Notes: generated by a model from the letters alone, not told the origin. 64,000 bases of DNA from Marthasterias glacialis (GCA_911728455.2 OU452236.1:10345195-10409194), one strand, 5' to 3'. Positions 53,181 through 63,579 are shown, counted from the stretch's first letter. Numbers and translations: made by a program.

Positions 53181-53191
53181 TCATTTGTTTA

Positions 53192-54057
53192 TGTGACAGG
53201 GTAGAAATAGCTTGTGTTTATGTTACAGTTGATTTACACCTTTCCACTGTTTACATTTTAGCTCTTCTAGCTCTTTTAGCATTCTTCTTTAGTTAGCTTC
53301 TTAGAAATTCCTTGTAATAAACAATGAACCCTCTTGTATAATCCTTGGTAGTGTGGTTAGTCACCCCTTATAAAGGTAATTAACTTCAGATAGCAGCTGG
53401 GCAGCGCCAGGGAAACACCACATTTTTGTGTTCCCCATCCTGTGATACATTGTTAGCTTTGATTTTCTACAATTTTCTGAGTCGTCCTACTTCATAAAGT
53501 TGTTGCTGCCATGGACTCGGTAAGCTTAAATTTTGTTTTATTGTATAATTAATTGATTATTTTGACCATGAATACTGTATCTCCTTAAAAGTTTATTTGT
53601 AAATTTAAGATCTGACTTTCATTTGGAAGACTGGTTTAGATTCATTTGTTAAATCTGTGTTTGTTCATAATTATCCTGGGGTTAAAGAATTGTATTTTAA
53701 TCATTTTCTCTCTCGTTTTATTTACTTGTAGGTTACCTTAAACTGTTTTGATTTTAATTTGTAACTTGCTTTGGCACTGTGTTTTTGTGTTTTTTGTGTG
53801 TTTTTGGTCTTGGTTTAGTTTTTACTGATTTTAAGGTTAGAGTTTATCATTTTAAGTTGTTTTGTCACTGGTTCACAAATAAAGTCATTTTTTGTTATTT
53901 TGTTAAGTAAACCTACTTTTTGTGTCACTGTCCCTCTTTTGCATTTCCTTGCGACTTTTCCCTTTTCGATCCTTAGTTTAGTTGAGTTTTTGAAAGTGAG
54001 TTCCCCCAGCATTTAGTTTTATTGGATTTATTCAAGTGTACCATTTTCCAGGTTACA
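53192..54057 (+). mobile_element. Solo LTR nested in the CR1-like LINE
   Basis: It begins TGTGACAGGG and ends CCAGGTTACA, flanked by the 4-bp repeat TTTA at 53188-53191 and 54058-54061. It matches the copy at 5196-7171 at both ends and in the CTTTGGCACTGTGTT, GCGACTT and CGATCCTTAG blocks. A TATAAA near 53369, AATAAA sites near 53318 and 53878 and a TGGACTCGGTAAG block near 53512 fit an LTR with promoter, poly-A signal and a possible splice donor. LINE homology continues on both sides, so the LTR inserted into the older LINE. Confidence 0.85.
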
Positions 54058-54061
54058 TTTA

Positions 54062-54722
54062 CATTGCACTTTTGGCTGTAAAGCAGCATCACCAACAGGA
54101 TTGGATTTGGCAGCCCCAGTTTAGAGCTCTGGCCTATCTGCACAGTATTTAATTTAACAGTATTGAGAAGGTGCAACAATGTGTCTGCATTCCCTCAGGG
54201 CTTACACTATATGTTGTTTTTCTTGAAACTTTCCACATCCACTCACTTGCTGATCGTAGCACAGTGCTCACCAGCTTTGCCCATTCACTACTTGTCACAC
54301 AGTGTCACCGTGACACCATTTGCTGCCATAAATGCACCAGAAACTCACTTGCCCTAAACTTTGTAACTCAGACCTGCACCAATGCTCCGACTCAAAGATA
54401 CTAACAATACATTATTCCAAACATTGTGCAATTTTTCAACTCTAGACTTAAATGAAACATCGCTTTTTTGAATGCAACTTATTGATTTATCTGTCATTAA
54501 AAGGAATACCCTCTTTATATTTTTTATATTAACCTTTACCTACTTTTTATGTAATTCAACACCTTCAGTAATTTGTACTGTAACTTTTACTTTTGAAAAC
54601 TGGACTTATTTAGTTTTCAGACTTTTGTCCAGTTGCAATTTTTTGATATTGATACAATAAACCATTTTGAATTAAATTGAACTAAAGTGAATTGAATTGA
54701 ATTGAACAGAACTGAATAACAT
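54062..54722 (+). pseudogene. CR1-like LINE relic, 3' portion with tail
   Basis: This continues the LINE after the LTR. Frames read EKVQQCVCIPSGLTLYV, HSLADRSTVLTSFAHSLL, NFVTQTCTNAPTQRY and IIPNIVQFFNSRL (about 54160-54440), the usual LINE C-terminus with frameshifts. A 3' UTR follows, then AATAAA near 54656 and a degenerate tail of GAATTGAATTGAA units to about 54715. The short tandem tail is typical of CR1-group 3' ends. Confidence 0.78.
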
Positions 54723-54864
54723 GAATAAAGACACACCAAAGGGACAAGAAGAAGTGGCTAATATTACCTTAAAACCAATTTGATTCACAGTTTAGTAACA
54801 TATTAAATGAGTTGATTGGATAACTGAACATGGAAAACATTAACTTCCCAACAGTTAAACTTAC
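54723..54864. other. Intron sequence of the minus-strand receptor-like gene
   Basis: Unassigned sequence directly downstream, on the minus strand, of the 36-bp exon. It starts with the donor GTAAGT. Confidence 0.4.
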
Positions 54865-54900
54865 CAAGTGTGCTCTTTTCATACCAAGGAACTTCCATAC
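54865..54900 (-). CDS. Exon 4 (visible) of single-pass membrane protein: cytoplasmic tail
   Basis: A 36-bp exon lies between acceptor TATTTTCTTAATTATAG and donor CTTG|GTAAGTTT on the minus strand. In the phase set by the preceding exon (phase 1) it reads (G)MEVPWYEKSTL and leaves phase 1. The other two frames give either a stop (TATGGA...TGA) or an alternative 12-residue reading, so phase agreement decides. The exon must be joined to at least one further exon at lower coordinates. The acidic/aromatic juxtamembrane-like sequence vaguely recalls the segment before a tyrosine-kinase domain (WEVP-type), but no kinase exon is visible and that idea is weak. Confidence 0.5.
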
Positions 54901-55101
54901 CTATAATTAAGAAAATAAGAGCAATTTAATACTTCACTTGGCAATGGGGTCTACTTGGTGATGATAAACTACTGGGTAAGGGAAAAATTAGAACTTTTAC
55001 TTTCAAGAAAATTTAAATTTATGAACTCATTTCCAACATCATGATGTTATATCATTTATTACTTTAGTAGAAGCCAAGCTTTAGGACACAAAAAAGCAGA
55101 G
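54901..55101. other. Intron sequence
   Basis: Between exon 4 and the first TIR element; no feature was recognised. Confidence 0.35.
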
Positions 55102-55903
55102 CAACAGACCAATTGCGCGACAGTGTTGACATGCGGACATGTGACCTCCTATTGGGTATAACGCCATACAGCTGATGGCAAAACACGTATCAAGAGATAG
55201 GCCGTGACACAGAGTGAGTGAGTACGAAAACAGTCGATTTTACTTTCGTTAAGCGATGAATTAGTTAATCAGCCCCTTTATTTAAAGTAGTATGTTGTGG
55301 CATTAATTTAAATCACATCTCTGTTTCATAATTTAACACAATTCTACTAAAAAGAGGTTTTGTTAGCCATGCACTACCGGCATCGGACGACTATTGTAGC
55401 CACCCGTCTGTTATTTTTTTTTGTAATGTTGGCCTAAATCACTGGAAAAAAAGGATAAACAACGTTGGAAACTTGAGAATTAATACCTAGCCTTGCAGAA
55501 TTTAAAATAGGCAAAGGAATCACAGAGTTTTGGAAAGCAATTTCTTTGGAGGATTTCAGCTTCAAAACTTTGAAATTTTTGTGTTGCAAAGTGTGTGGTG
55601 ATCGCTGTCGTCTGGCCTAACGTTCTGTTGTGCGCTGTACACATCGTGCACATTTATACGGTACTTGTACAATTTTCAAGACTTGCTGGAACTGTCCTTA
55701 CTGGCTTTTATTCACCCATGGTCTCTGGTACAAACTCTGGAATATCTTTCACATATTTCAAGCAAGAAAAGCCTCGATCGAATAAACTAAATGCATTAAT
55801 CATCGTGTACCGTACTACCCTTTCCTATGGAGGATGTCGTGTGTGTTTACATTTTATAACCAGAAGTGGTCACGTGACGCGGGTGGCGCAATCAGTCTAT
55901 TTG
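55102..55903 (+). mobile_element. TIR element (non-autonomous DNA transposon), copy 1
   Basis: The left end CAACAGACCAATTGCGCGAC and the right end, complement of (T)AGACTGATTGCGCCACC, are degenerate forms of the ends of copy 2 (55931-56682). The interior is collinear with copy 2: GATGGCAAA, TATGTTGTGGCATT, ACTACCGGCATCGGACGACTA, GGCCTAAATCACTG, TAGCCTTGC, GGCAAAGGAATCACA, TTTTGGAAAGCAATTTC, CACATCGTGCACATTTATA and GACTTGCTGGAACTGTCC. No transposase-like frame is present. It lies in an intron of the minus-strand gene. Confidence 0.82.
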
Positions 55904-55930
55904 ATGTAGCTTGCCAGGTTACTATGGTAT

Positions 55931-56682
55931 CAATAGACCGATTGCGTGACCAATGTTTACATGTCATCACATGACCTATTGTGGCTACTACGTCATCTGA
56001 GCTGATGGCAAACTACGTGCAAATACACACCAAAAGTCGGCTTTTGGTAACAATAACACAGTTACTAAGCCATTTTATTAAATTTGTATGTTGTGACATT
56101 GACATTAATCACATTACTGTTCCATAAACTTCCAGTATTCTACTACAGAAGAGGTTTATTTTGAGTAAAGCATTACCGGCGTCGGACGACTATGTAACCA
56201 CCAGCCTGTTATTTTGATTGTATTGTAGGCCTAAATCACTGTAAAAAGGGTAAAGACCGTTGGAAAAGTGAGCAAAATTATACCTAGCCTTGCGAAATTT
56301 CAAACAGGCAAAGGAATCACACAGTTTTGGAAAGCAATTTCTTTGGATAATTCAGCTTCAAAACTTTGACATTCTTGGGTTGAAAAGTGTGTGATCGCGG
56401 TCGTCTGACCTAAACGTTCCGTCGTACACTAGTACACATCGTGCACATTTATATGTTACTTGTACAATTTCCAAGACTTGCTGGAACTGTCCTTACTGGC
56501 TTTATTCACCCACTTGAAGGTCTGTGGTACAAATTTTAGAATATTTTTCACAGATTTAGAGAAAGAAAAGCCTCGATCGAATTAACAAAATGCAACAATC
56601 ATCATGTACTGTACCACACTCTTATGGAGGACGTCGTGTCTGTTTACATTTTATACTCGCAGGTCACGCAATCGGTCTATTG
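55931..56682 (+). mobile_element. TIR element, copy 2, with perfect 21-bp inverted ends
   Basis: The left end CAATAGACCGATTGCGTGAC (C) at 55931-55951 is matched exactly by its reverse complement at 56662-56682. The 752-bp interior is collinear with copy 1 only 27 bp upstream. No target-site duplication was clear. The element has no long frame and is non-autonomous. Its right end lies 33 bp from the donor of the 61-bp exon. Confidence 0.87.
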
Positions 56683-56714
56683 GAAACCCAGAAATGGTTA
56701 CACATTATTCTTAC

Positions 56715-56775
56715 CAGATCCTACATCCACCGTTCTCTGTAATTGCTGATAGGATAATTGTTTTCTTTGTCTTTG
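56715..56775 (-). CDS. Exon 3 (visible) of single-pass membrane protein: cytoplasmic tail
   Basis: A 61-bp exon on the minus strand has acceptor TTATTTTCTTACAG and donor ATCTG|GTAAGAAT. A branch-like CTAATGA lies about 20 bp upstream of the acceptor. It continues in phase 0 from the transmembrane exon and reads QRQRKQLSYQQLQRTVDVGS plus one base, leaving phase 1, which is what the next exon (54900-54865) needs. The segment is basic and Gln-rich, as expected just inside a membrane. It contains a Tyr (LSYQQL). No domain family was recognised. Confidence 0.6.
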
Positions 56776-57330
56776 CTGTAAGAAAATAAATCATTAGTTG
56801 ATTTTATGAATAAAGTTGTTTTCTAAAGCACAATTAAGGATAAATTCTGTAGTTATCTGTGTTATCTTTGCAATAGACATTGTGGTCTTCTATTATTTTA
56901 ATGGTCTTAAAATCATGAAGACTTGGAGTGAGTTTTATAATTTAATATGTTATGCATTGATATACCCACACTAACTTAATAGATACCACTGTTATTACAC
57001 AAAGTATTCCATTACAAAATACATAAATGTGGACAGGCAGAAATTGTATGATAAAAACCAAAGAAATGCTTGCAGGGAAAAATTTGAGGCTTTATGCATG
57101 GCCAGGAAATGGTGAGGGGTTTGGGTCTATGTTTGAGTAATCTTACTATGCTATTTTCACATTGCATCCTTAATGTTTTGACTAGCCTGCTCACATGTCA
57201 TGATTTTGCAGTGCCCTCTAATAGGTCAGCATGAATAAGGCTAATAATAAACCTGTCAGCGGACTTTACTTTAATTATATAAAAATCTGCAAACAGAAAG
57301 CAAGCTGGGCAAGCATGATTCTTCATCATT
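56776..57330. other. Intron sequence
   Basis: Between exon 3 and the 78-bp array. AT-rich, with no recognised feature. One frame on the minus strand (57012-57194) is short and has no motif. Confidence 0.35.
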
Positions 57331-57895
57331 GGGTCTCCAGTCTTTGCCTGGAGTGAGTATCAACCTAAGACCTTCAGATCTAACCTTGTTCTCTGTCTCA
57401 TCCTTGGGCCTGTCAGTCTTTGTCTTGATGTGTCGAGTATTAGCCTATGGCCTTCAGATCTAACCTTGATCTGTGTCTCATCCTTGGGCATGTCAGTCTT
57501 TGTCTTGATATGAGTCTTGGCCTAAGACCTTCAGATCTAAACCTTGATCTGTGTCTCATCCTTAAATTTGTCAGCCTATGTCTAAATATGAGTCTTAGCC
57601 TAATAGGCCTATACAGACCAAGGCCTGAATCTCTGAATCACTCTTGGGTCTGTGTTTGTATTGATATGTGTCTTAGCCTATGGCCTATGGATCTCAACCT
57701 TGATCTCTATCTCATCCTTGGGTCTGTCAGGTTTGTCTTGAAGTGAGTCTTAGCCTTTGGCCTACTGATCAAGGCCTGCATCTGTCTCATCCTTGGGTCA
57801 TCTTGATTTGAGTCTTAGCCTAAGGCCTTCAGATCTCAACCTTGATCTCTCTTATCCTTGGGTCTGTCAGTCTTTGTATTGATGTGAATCTTTAC
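57331..57895 (+). repeat. 78-bp minisatellite, diverged left part
   Basis: Units with CCTTCAGATCTAA...TCTGTCTCATCCTTGGGCCTGTCAGTCTTTGTCTTGA recur about every 75-80 bp, but they are more diverged and more variable in length than those to the right of the SINE. The motif AGATCT (BglII) marks most units. Confidence 0.85.
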
Positions 57896-58208
57896 ATGGC
57901 GTATCATGGCCGAGCGGTCTAGCGCACCTGACTCAAGCTCTGGTGTTTCTGATCAGCAGGGTTTGGGTTCGAGTCCCGATCTTGACACTTGTGTCCTTAA
58001 GCAAGACACTTAACCATTATTGCTTCGTCCTTAGAATGGAAGATAAAATCGTAGGTCCCGTGTGTTGTGTAATGCACGTAAAAGAACCCAGTGACAAGTA
58101 TCGCTACGAGAAGGGGGTTTGCCCCGGTGTTTCTGGCAGTGGCTGCTGAATGCGCCTCAGCACCTTGTAAACCCTTAAGGTGCTACATAAATGGGTCTCA
58201 TCATTAAA
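57896..58208 (+). mobile_element. tRNA-derived SINE inserted in the 78-bp array
   Basis: Box A TGGCCGAGCGGT (57907-57918) and box B GTTCGAGTC (57967-57975) are intact. Spacing and sequence point to a Leu/Ser-type tRNA head with a long variable arm. The body holds GTCCTTAAGCAAGACACTTA and ATTGCTTCGTCCTT, a conserved central segment of the type seen in several marine-animal SINE superfamilies (exact superfamily not assigned). The tail ends AAGGTGCTACATAAATGGG...CATCATT. It is far better preserved than the relic at 7437. Another ~95 bp of foreign sequence with GCGCTATATAAGAC (about 58209-58305) follows before the array resumes. Confidence 0.85.
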
Positions 58209-58305
58209 AAACTTCAAAAAACCTGTCGAATAAAAAATGACAATAATAAGTCCATTCAGTACCTAATTGTTGGTAGATACGAGCGCTATATAAGACTCCT
58301 GTATA

Positions 58306-59765
58306 TATACCTAAGGCCTTCAGATCTAAACCTTGAAATCTGTCTCATCCCTTGGTCGGTAAGTCTTTCTCTTGAAGTGAGTATTAGCCTAAGGCCTTCA
58401 GATCTAAACCTTGCTCTCCATCTCATCCCTTGGTCTGTCAGCCTTTGTCTTGATGTGAGTATTAGCCTATGGACTTCAGATCCAAACCTTGCTCTCCGTC
58501 TCATCCCTTGGCCTGTCAGTCTTTGTATTGAAGTGAGTATTAGGTAATGGCCTTCAGATCTAAAACTTGAAATCTGTCTCATCCCTTGGTCGGTAAGTCT
58601 TTCTCTTGAAGTGAGTATTAGCCTAAGGCCTTCAGATCTAAAACTTGATCTCCATCTCATCCCTTGGTCTGTCAGTCTCTGTCTTGATGTGAGTATTAGC
58701 CTAAGGCTCTCAGATCTTAACCTTAGTCTCCATCTCATCCCTTGGTCTGTCAGTCTTTGTCTTGAAGTGAGTATTAGGTTATGGCTTCAGATCTAAACCT
58801 TAGTCTCCATCTCATCCCTTGATCTGTCAGTCTTTGTCTTGATGTGAGTATTAGCCTAAGACCTTCAGATCTAAACCTTAGTCTCCATCTCATCCCTTGG
58901 TCTGTCAGCCTTTGTCTTGATGTGAGTATTAGCCTAAGACCCTCAGATCTAAACCTTGCTCTCCGTCTCATCCCTTGGTCTGTCAGTCTTTGTCTTGAAG
59001 TGAGTATTAGGTAATGGCTTTCAGATCTAAACTTTGATCTCCATCTCATCCCTTGGTCTGTCAGTCTCTGTCTTGATGTGAGTATTAGCCTAAGGCTCTC
59101 AGATCTAAGCCTTATAGTCTCCATCTCATCCCTTGGTCTGTCAGTCTTTGTCTTGAAGTGAGTATTACGTTATGGCCTTCAGATCTAAACCTTGATCTCC
59201 ATCTCATCCCTTGATCTGTTAGTCTTTGTCTTGAATTGAGTATTAGCCTAAGACCTTCAAATCTAAACCTTAATCTCCATCTTTTCCCTTGGTCTGTCAG
59301 TCTTTCTCTTGAAGTGAGTATTAGGTAATGGCCTTCAGATCTAAACCTTGATCTCCATCTCATCCCTTGATCTGTTAGTCTTTGTCTTGAATTGAGTATT
59401 AGCCTAAGACCTTCAGATCTAAACCTTAATCTCCATCTCATCCCTTGGTCTGTCAGTCTTTGTCTTGAAGTGAGTATTAGCCTAAGGCTCTCAGATCTAA
59501 ACCTTGATCTCCGTCTCATGCCTTGGTTTGTCAGTCTTTGTCTTGAAGTGAGTATTAGACTATGGCCTTCAGATCAAAACCTTGACCTCTGTCTCATCCC
59601 TTGATCTGTCAGTCTTTGTCTTGAAGTGAGTATTAGCCTATGGCCTTCAGATCTAAACCTTGCTCTCTGTCTCTTCAATGGGTCTGTCAGTCCTGTCAGT
59701 GTTTGTATTGATGTCAGTCGAAGCCTATGGCCTACAAATCTAAGCCTTGATCTTTGTCCCAGCCT
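58306..59765 (+). repeat. 78-bp minisatellite, homogeneous right part, about 18 copies
   Basis: The unit is 78 bp and includes CCTTCAGATCTAAACCTTG, CTCCATCTCATCCCTTGGTC and TGTCAGTCTTTGTCTTGAAG, then TGAGTATTAGCCTAAGG. Frames on both strands stay open (26-residue repeats such as RSEGLRLILTSRQRLTDQGM on the minus strand) because 78 is a multiple of three. They lack splice or start context and are not called as proteins. The array lies in an intron of the minus-strand gene. Confidence 0.9.
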
Positions 59766-60261
59766 TGAACCTGAATAAAAAAAAAAAAACTTGAGCCAGA
59801 ATAAAAAAATGAAAAAACCTTTGCCCATGCTCCATTTGAACCACAGAGCAATATTTTGGCTTGCATGTCTCAGTTCAAGTCAAATCTCATCTTGAGTCTA
59901 AAAGTCTTAGCCTTTTTACCTTAGGCTTAGCCTTAACCTTGGGTGTAAAAAACTCCATCTTGGTCAGAACATCAAAATGTGTTGCCTATCTTCAACAAGC
60001 ATTTGTTATCCATTAGAAAAAAAAATACTATGATTTTTTATGTTTAAGGTGGCATGATCAACCTATAAAATACTCCTTAACCTTATTTATACTGGTTCCA
60101 AATTTTGTTGTCTGAAAGAGACAAAAATTCCTTTTTTTTATTATAATAATAATAATAAGAAGGATGTGTTGACAAACACAAATGCCCTGCTGAGATTAAT
60201 CTTATTCTTTGGGATTATACATGTATACATGTTCACTGTATTATTGATTCATGATTGAAAG
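59766..60261. other. Unassigned intron sequence
   Basis: Contains A-runs and a short (AAT)n near 60143. CTTAGCC/CTTGG-rich remnants near 59900-59945 may be decayed 78-bp units. No gene is seen. Confidence 0.4.
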
Positions 60262-60614
60262 GTGCCACATTATGACAAATCCAAAAGGGGTCCTATGGGC
60301 TTTTCAATGGGCTTTTGGGGGATCCCAAGACCAATCCACACACCAAGTTTGGAGTTAATACACCAAGTCCTTCTTGAGTTATTGCTCGAACAACATTTCT
60401 TTTGTTTTAGCCATAGTGACCTTGACAATTGACATAGGACATCCAAAAACAATAGGCTTCTGGAGGATCCCAAGACCAATCCACCAAGTTTGGAATTGAA
60501 ATGCCGTCTTAAGTTATCGCTCAAGCAATGATCACACACACTGACAATGACACACACATACGTAAGGACAAGGCAAACACTATATGACCCTTTGGCTTCG
60601 CTGGCGGGGCATAA
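60262..60614 (+). repeat. Dispersed repeat, about two tandem subunits
   Basis: The copy of the 9225-9450 repeat is duplicated here. GGATCCCAAGACCAATCCA occurs near 60320 and 60465, with CCAAGTTTGGA and CTTAAGTTATCGCTC / CTTGAGTTATTGCTC after each. The right end reads CACACACATACGTAAGGACA then TTGGCTTCGCTGGCGGGGCA. Confidence 0.75.
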
Positions 60615-61020
60615 AGGTTATTTCTAATGCGCCAAATCATCAAAATAGATATTCAAGGCGCAGAGAAGAAGAAGAACAAATCCAATGAGACCAATATAAC
60701 AACTGAGGAAATTATACATGAGCAAAGCAATGAACAATAACTAACAAACGATCTACAAATGAAAAGCTTTCTTGAAAAGATGTGTTTTGAGTGCCACTTT
60801 AAAAGTGCTGAAATATTACGGATATCTTGAGGAAGATCGTTCCAGAGAAATGATCCAGCACATGTGAATGAACGATCCCCCATTGTGAGATTTAGGTACA
60901 ACAAGTAAAAAAGAGTTGGAGGAATGAAGATTTCTAGAGGGATGATATTGAATGAACAGTCTGGAGTTGTACTCTGGAGCGGAACCTAACAGGCAATGAA
61001 ATACAAGCAAAAGTAACGGT
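60615..61020 (-). pseudogene. L2/CR1-like LINE relic, C-terminal part and 3' end
   Basis: On the minus strand LVFHCLLGSAPEYNSRLFI, YHPSRNLHSSN, then GDRSFTCAGSFLWNDLPQDI and a KHIFSRKLF segment form the conserved LINE C-terminus. A frameshift lies near 60900. The 3' UTR contains GCGCCTTGAATATC and TTTGGCGCATTAG, a small 3' hairpin typical of L2-like tails, ending near 60615. Its upstream part is displaced to 62080-63525 by later insertions. Confidence 0.78.
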
Positions 61021-61160
61021 TTATTGTTTTATTTTGGTGTCATTTTGCTTTTCTACTTTTTATATTTTTAATTCTATATTTTTATATTTTTATGTGCATA
61101 CCGAGGAAGTGATTTTCATGCTGGGCATGACAAATAAATAATTGAATTGAATTGAACATG
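61021..61160 (+). mobile_element. Truncated CR1-like LINE 3' end inserted in the L2-like LINE
   Basis: T-rich 3' UTR, then CATGCTGGGCATGACAAATAAATAA and a (TTGAA)n tail ending near 61157. It resembles the tail at 54655-54715 and lies in the opposite orientation to its host LINE. Confidence 0.6.
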
Positions 61161-61600
61161 TTTAAATACAATACGAAACTAGAGTTTAAGTGCTTCACGA
61201 AGCACAGATATCAGCCCTATGAACTAAATGATGGCCATGGAAAAACCACAGCTATAATTACAACGGGATTTCGGCCCCATTTGTCTCTGTGTCGCAGTGC
61301 ACCCGGCTGCATTGGCAAAACAATTCATAGTCTTTGGTCAAGACAGTTGTGTGTGATGCTGAGAAGTTTATTGTAATGCAACAGAGCCAAGCTTTACAGC
61401 AAATGAATCGGAGAACCCAGCAAAGGAATCAGAGATCGCAATCCACTCCCTGGGCATGTTAGAATACGTTAATTTTTGAAAGATTCTAAGAATAAGAGTA
61501 CAAATGAGCAAACAGAAATGAAGCTTGCATCCTCATTAGCCATGCGGCGTTTTTGTACCATCTATTGCACATGAGGACGTCACAAAGCTCTTGAGCAGAA
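61161..61600. other. Inserted sequence of unknown origin
   Basis: Part of the ~1 kb that separates the two halves of the L2-like LINE. GTGCTTCACGAAGCAC at 61190-61205 is a perfect 16-bp palindrome. No gene was recognised. Confidence 0.4.
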
Positions 61601-61915
61601 ACTAGGTATTTTTTTATAAAATGACTTCTGCTGACCGATAGGTGACCACTGGCCAAAATTTGTGTACACCCCAAATGTATCACGAGGCAATGAAGCATTC
61701 CACGAAGTTTAGCTGTAATCAGCTAAAGAATGTGGGAGAAGCATTTTGTAAATATTCATAAAATGACCACTACTGACCACCAGATGACCACTGGCCAAAT
61801 TGTTTCACCATCCATAGATAGGGCAGGTGTAATGGCTTAATTTGACCAAGTTTGGGTAAAATCGGTCAAATAGTTTAGGAGTTATTACCGTTTTTAGTTT
61901 GATCACGTGACCGTT
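61601..61915 (+). repeat. Two diverged ~143-bp units of a dispersed repeat
   Basis: ATAAAATGACTTCTGCTGACC...AGGTGACCACTGGCCAAA near 61614-61660 recurs as ATAAAATGACCACTACTGACC...AGATGACCACTGGCCAAA near 61758-61800. It is followed by GGTAAAATCGGTCAAATAGT and TAGGAGTTATTACCG, phrases like those in other dispersed repeats of the window. Confidence 0.6.
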
Positions 61916-61918
61916 TGA

Positions 61919-62064
<146 letters not shown>

Positions 62065-62079
62065 AAGGAAGGGGAGGGT

Positions 62080-63525
62080 TGATATAAAGACATAGGGAGC
62101 CAATGGAGAGATTGTAACACCAATGTGATGTGACTCCTGTGATTGGATAATGTAACAATTCGGGCAGCTGTGTTTTGAAGCCTCTGCAATCTGACAATTT
62201 CAGTGTTTGGTAATTGATAGAGCAGAGAATAACAATAGTCTAAATGAGATGAAATAAGAGCATGGACAATCTTCTCAGGGCAGGGTGAGTTAAATACTGT
62301 CGTATGACACCAATGTTACGTAGCTAGTAACGAACCGATTTACAAATGGTAGAGACTTGAACTGACATTGACATGTTAAAATTAAATTGAACACCAAGAT
62401 TTCTGCATGAGTGACTCAAACTTACAGCTGAACCTCCAATGGTAATAGATGGTACATTAATCTTAGTTAATTGCACTTTGGAGTCGAAGAGTAAAAACTC
62501 AGATTTTTGGTGATTAACCTTCAATGAGTGAGAGCACAACCATGCTTGTATATCTTGTACACATGCTTCAAGCTTTTTATAGCAACCATAGCCTCACTTT
62601 GGTTTGAAGGAAAGGACACAAAAAGTTGGATGTCATCAGCATAACAATGGTACTTATTAATGAAGTGATTATGTAAAATGTGTCTCAGTCCAGTCAAGTA
62701 GATGGAGAAAAGCATTGGTCCAACAACAGAACCTTGTGGAAGTCCACAATTTAAAAGAACCGGGTACGATCTAGCTTCATGTACACAAACTAATTGTTGA
62801 CGATTAAATAAATATGATTTAAACCAGTTAAGTGCTTGACCATGGATTCCAAGTGAAGCAAGAGTGTTTAAAAGCAATTTGTGGTTGACAGTGTCAAATG
62901 CAGATGAAAGGTCCAAAAGCACCAAGGCCGTGATTCTTCCTTTGTCAATACCACTGAGAATATCATTAGATATGTTGATCAGCAGAGTTTCGACGCTATG
63001 ATGGGTCCAGTAAGCAGACTGGCGATTGTGGAGAAGATCATGGTCCTTGAGATATTCTGAAAGTCTTGAAAAGACGATGCGTTCAAGGACCTTGGATAAA
63101 AAGGGTAAGTTGGAAACCGGCCTATAGTTGGAAAGTTGATCTGGATCAAGGGATGGCTTTTTGAGTAGCAGATGAATATGTGCCAGCTTCAGAGTAGCAG
63201 GAACAACTGCCTGTTGAAGGCTAATGTTGACAATAAAGGCGGCAGCACACTCTATAATTAGTTTTGTGGGGATGGGGCCTAATGCACAAGGTTTGCCTGG
63301 AGTTTTGAGAAGAAGCGACTCAATTTCCTGGTAGACGTCGACTCAAGAAAGACTGCTGCAAATGTTAATCTTTGTCACAAAGAATTGACTGAAGAGCTGT
63401 GCAAATGACTTACTGCATGGATGCGATGGAAGGTATGTTTGATGTACAAATAGTTTAAAAAGTCCTGAGCGTTAAAAGCAAGTAATTCAATATCCTCATT
63501 ACCTTTCAACTTAAACAATGTTTGT
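62080..63525 (-). pseudogene. L2/CR1-like LINE relic, reverse transcriptase
   Basis: Minus-strand RT blocks appear in order. LPSHPCSKSFAQLFSQFF and a KPCALGPIPTKLI segment come first, then SNYRPVSNLPFLSKVLERIV, then LLDLSSAFDTVNHKLL (motif A, about 62920-62870), GLPQGSVVGPMLFSIYL (motif B, about 62745-62695) and CYADDIQLFVSF (catalytic YADD near 62634-62645). After a frameshift near 62545 come SLKVNHQKSEFLLFDSK and RNLGVQFNFNMSM, then, in pieces, QRLQNTAARIV and LQSLHWLP near 62110-62185. The core RT stretch 62521-62925 is still open. Frameshifts, stops and the insertion that follows make it inactive. It lies within an intron in the same orientation as the host gene. Confidence 0.88.
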
Positions 63526-63579
63526 GTTTTTTATTTATAATTTCTTTGTATGTGAGGTGTACAGAAAATAATTACTTAC

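Larger units (their letters stand above)
51628..53187 (+). pseudogene. CR1-like LINE relic, reverse transcriptase (5' portion)
   Basis: The start reads DVPLWLLKEFTCKYSG near 51700-51747, the usual approach to the first RT blocks. A fold-back element interrupts it at 51884-52012. Then DIRKTFNLIDH (52132-52164) is motif A and RWEYVDD (YVDD at 52249-52260) is motif C. They are only about 85 bp apart, so the region with motif B has been deleted. Further on, LGVTIQSNLK (52940-52969), HLYTLSILRTNAVSIADLI and the IP(I)L segment are the conserved C-terminal RT and thumb region of CR1/Jockey-group LINEs. Many stops and shifts are present. A solo LTR (53192-54057) splits it from its 3' portion at 54062. 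Confidence 0.8.

Noticed and set aside
54865..54900. Receptor tyrosine kinase assignment for the minus-strand gene
   Set aside because: The juxtamembrane-like MEVPWYEK is suggestive only. No glycine loop, HRD or DFG motif was found in the window.
57896..57990. Functional tRNA gene
   Set aside because: Box A and box B are good, but the acceptor stem does not close and the sequence runs into a SINE body; a degenerate second copy exists at 7437.
58286..59519. Arg-rich repeat frames on the minus strand in the 78-bp array
   Set aside because: Product of a unit of 3 x 26 bp. No exon signals, and the opposite strand is open as well.
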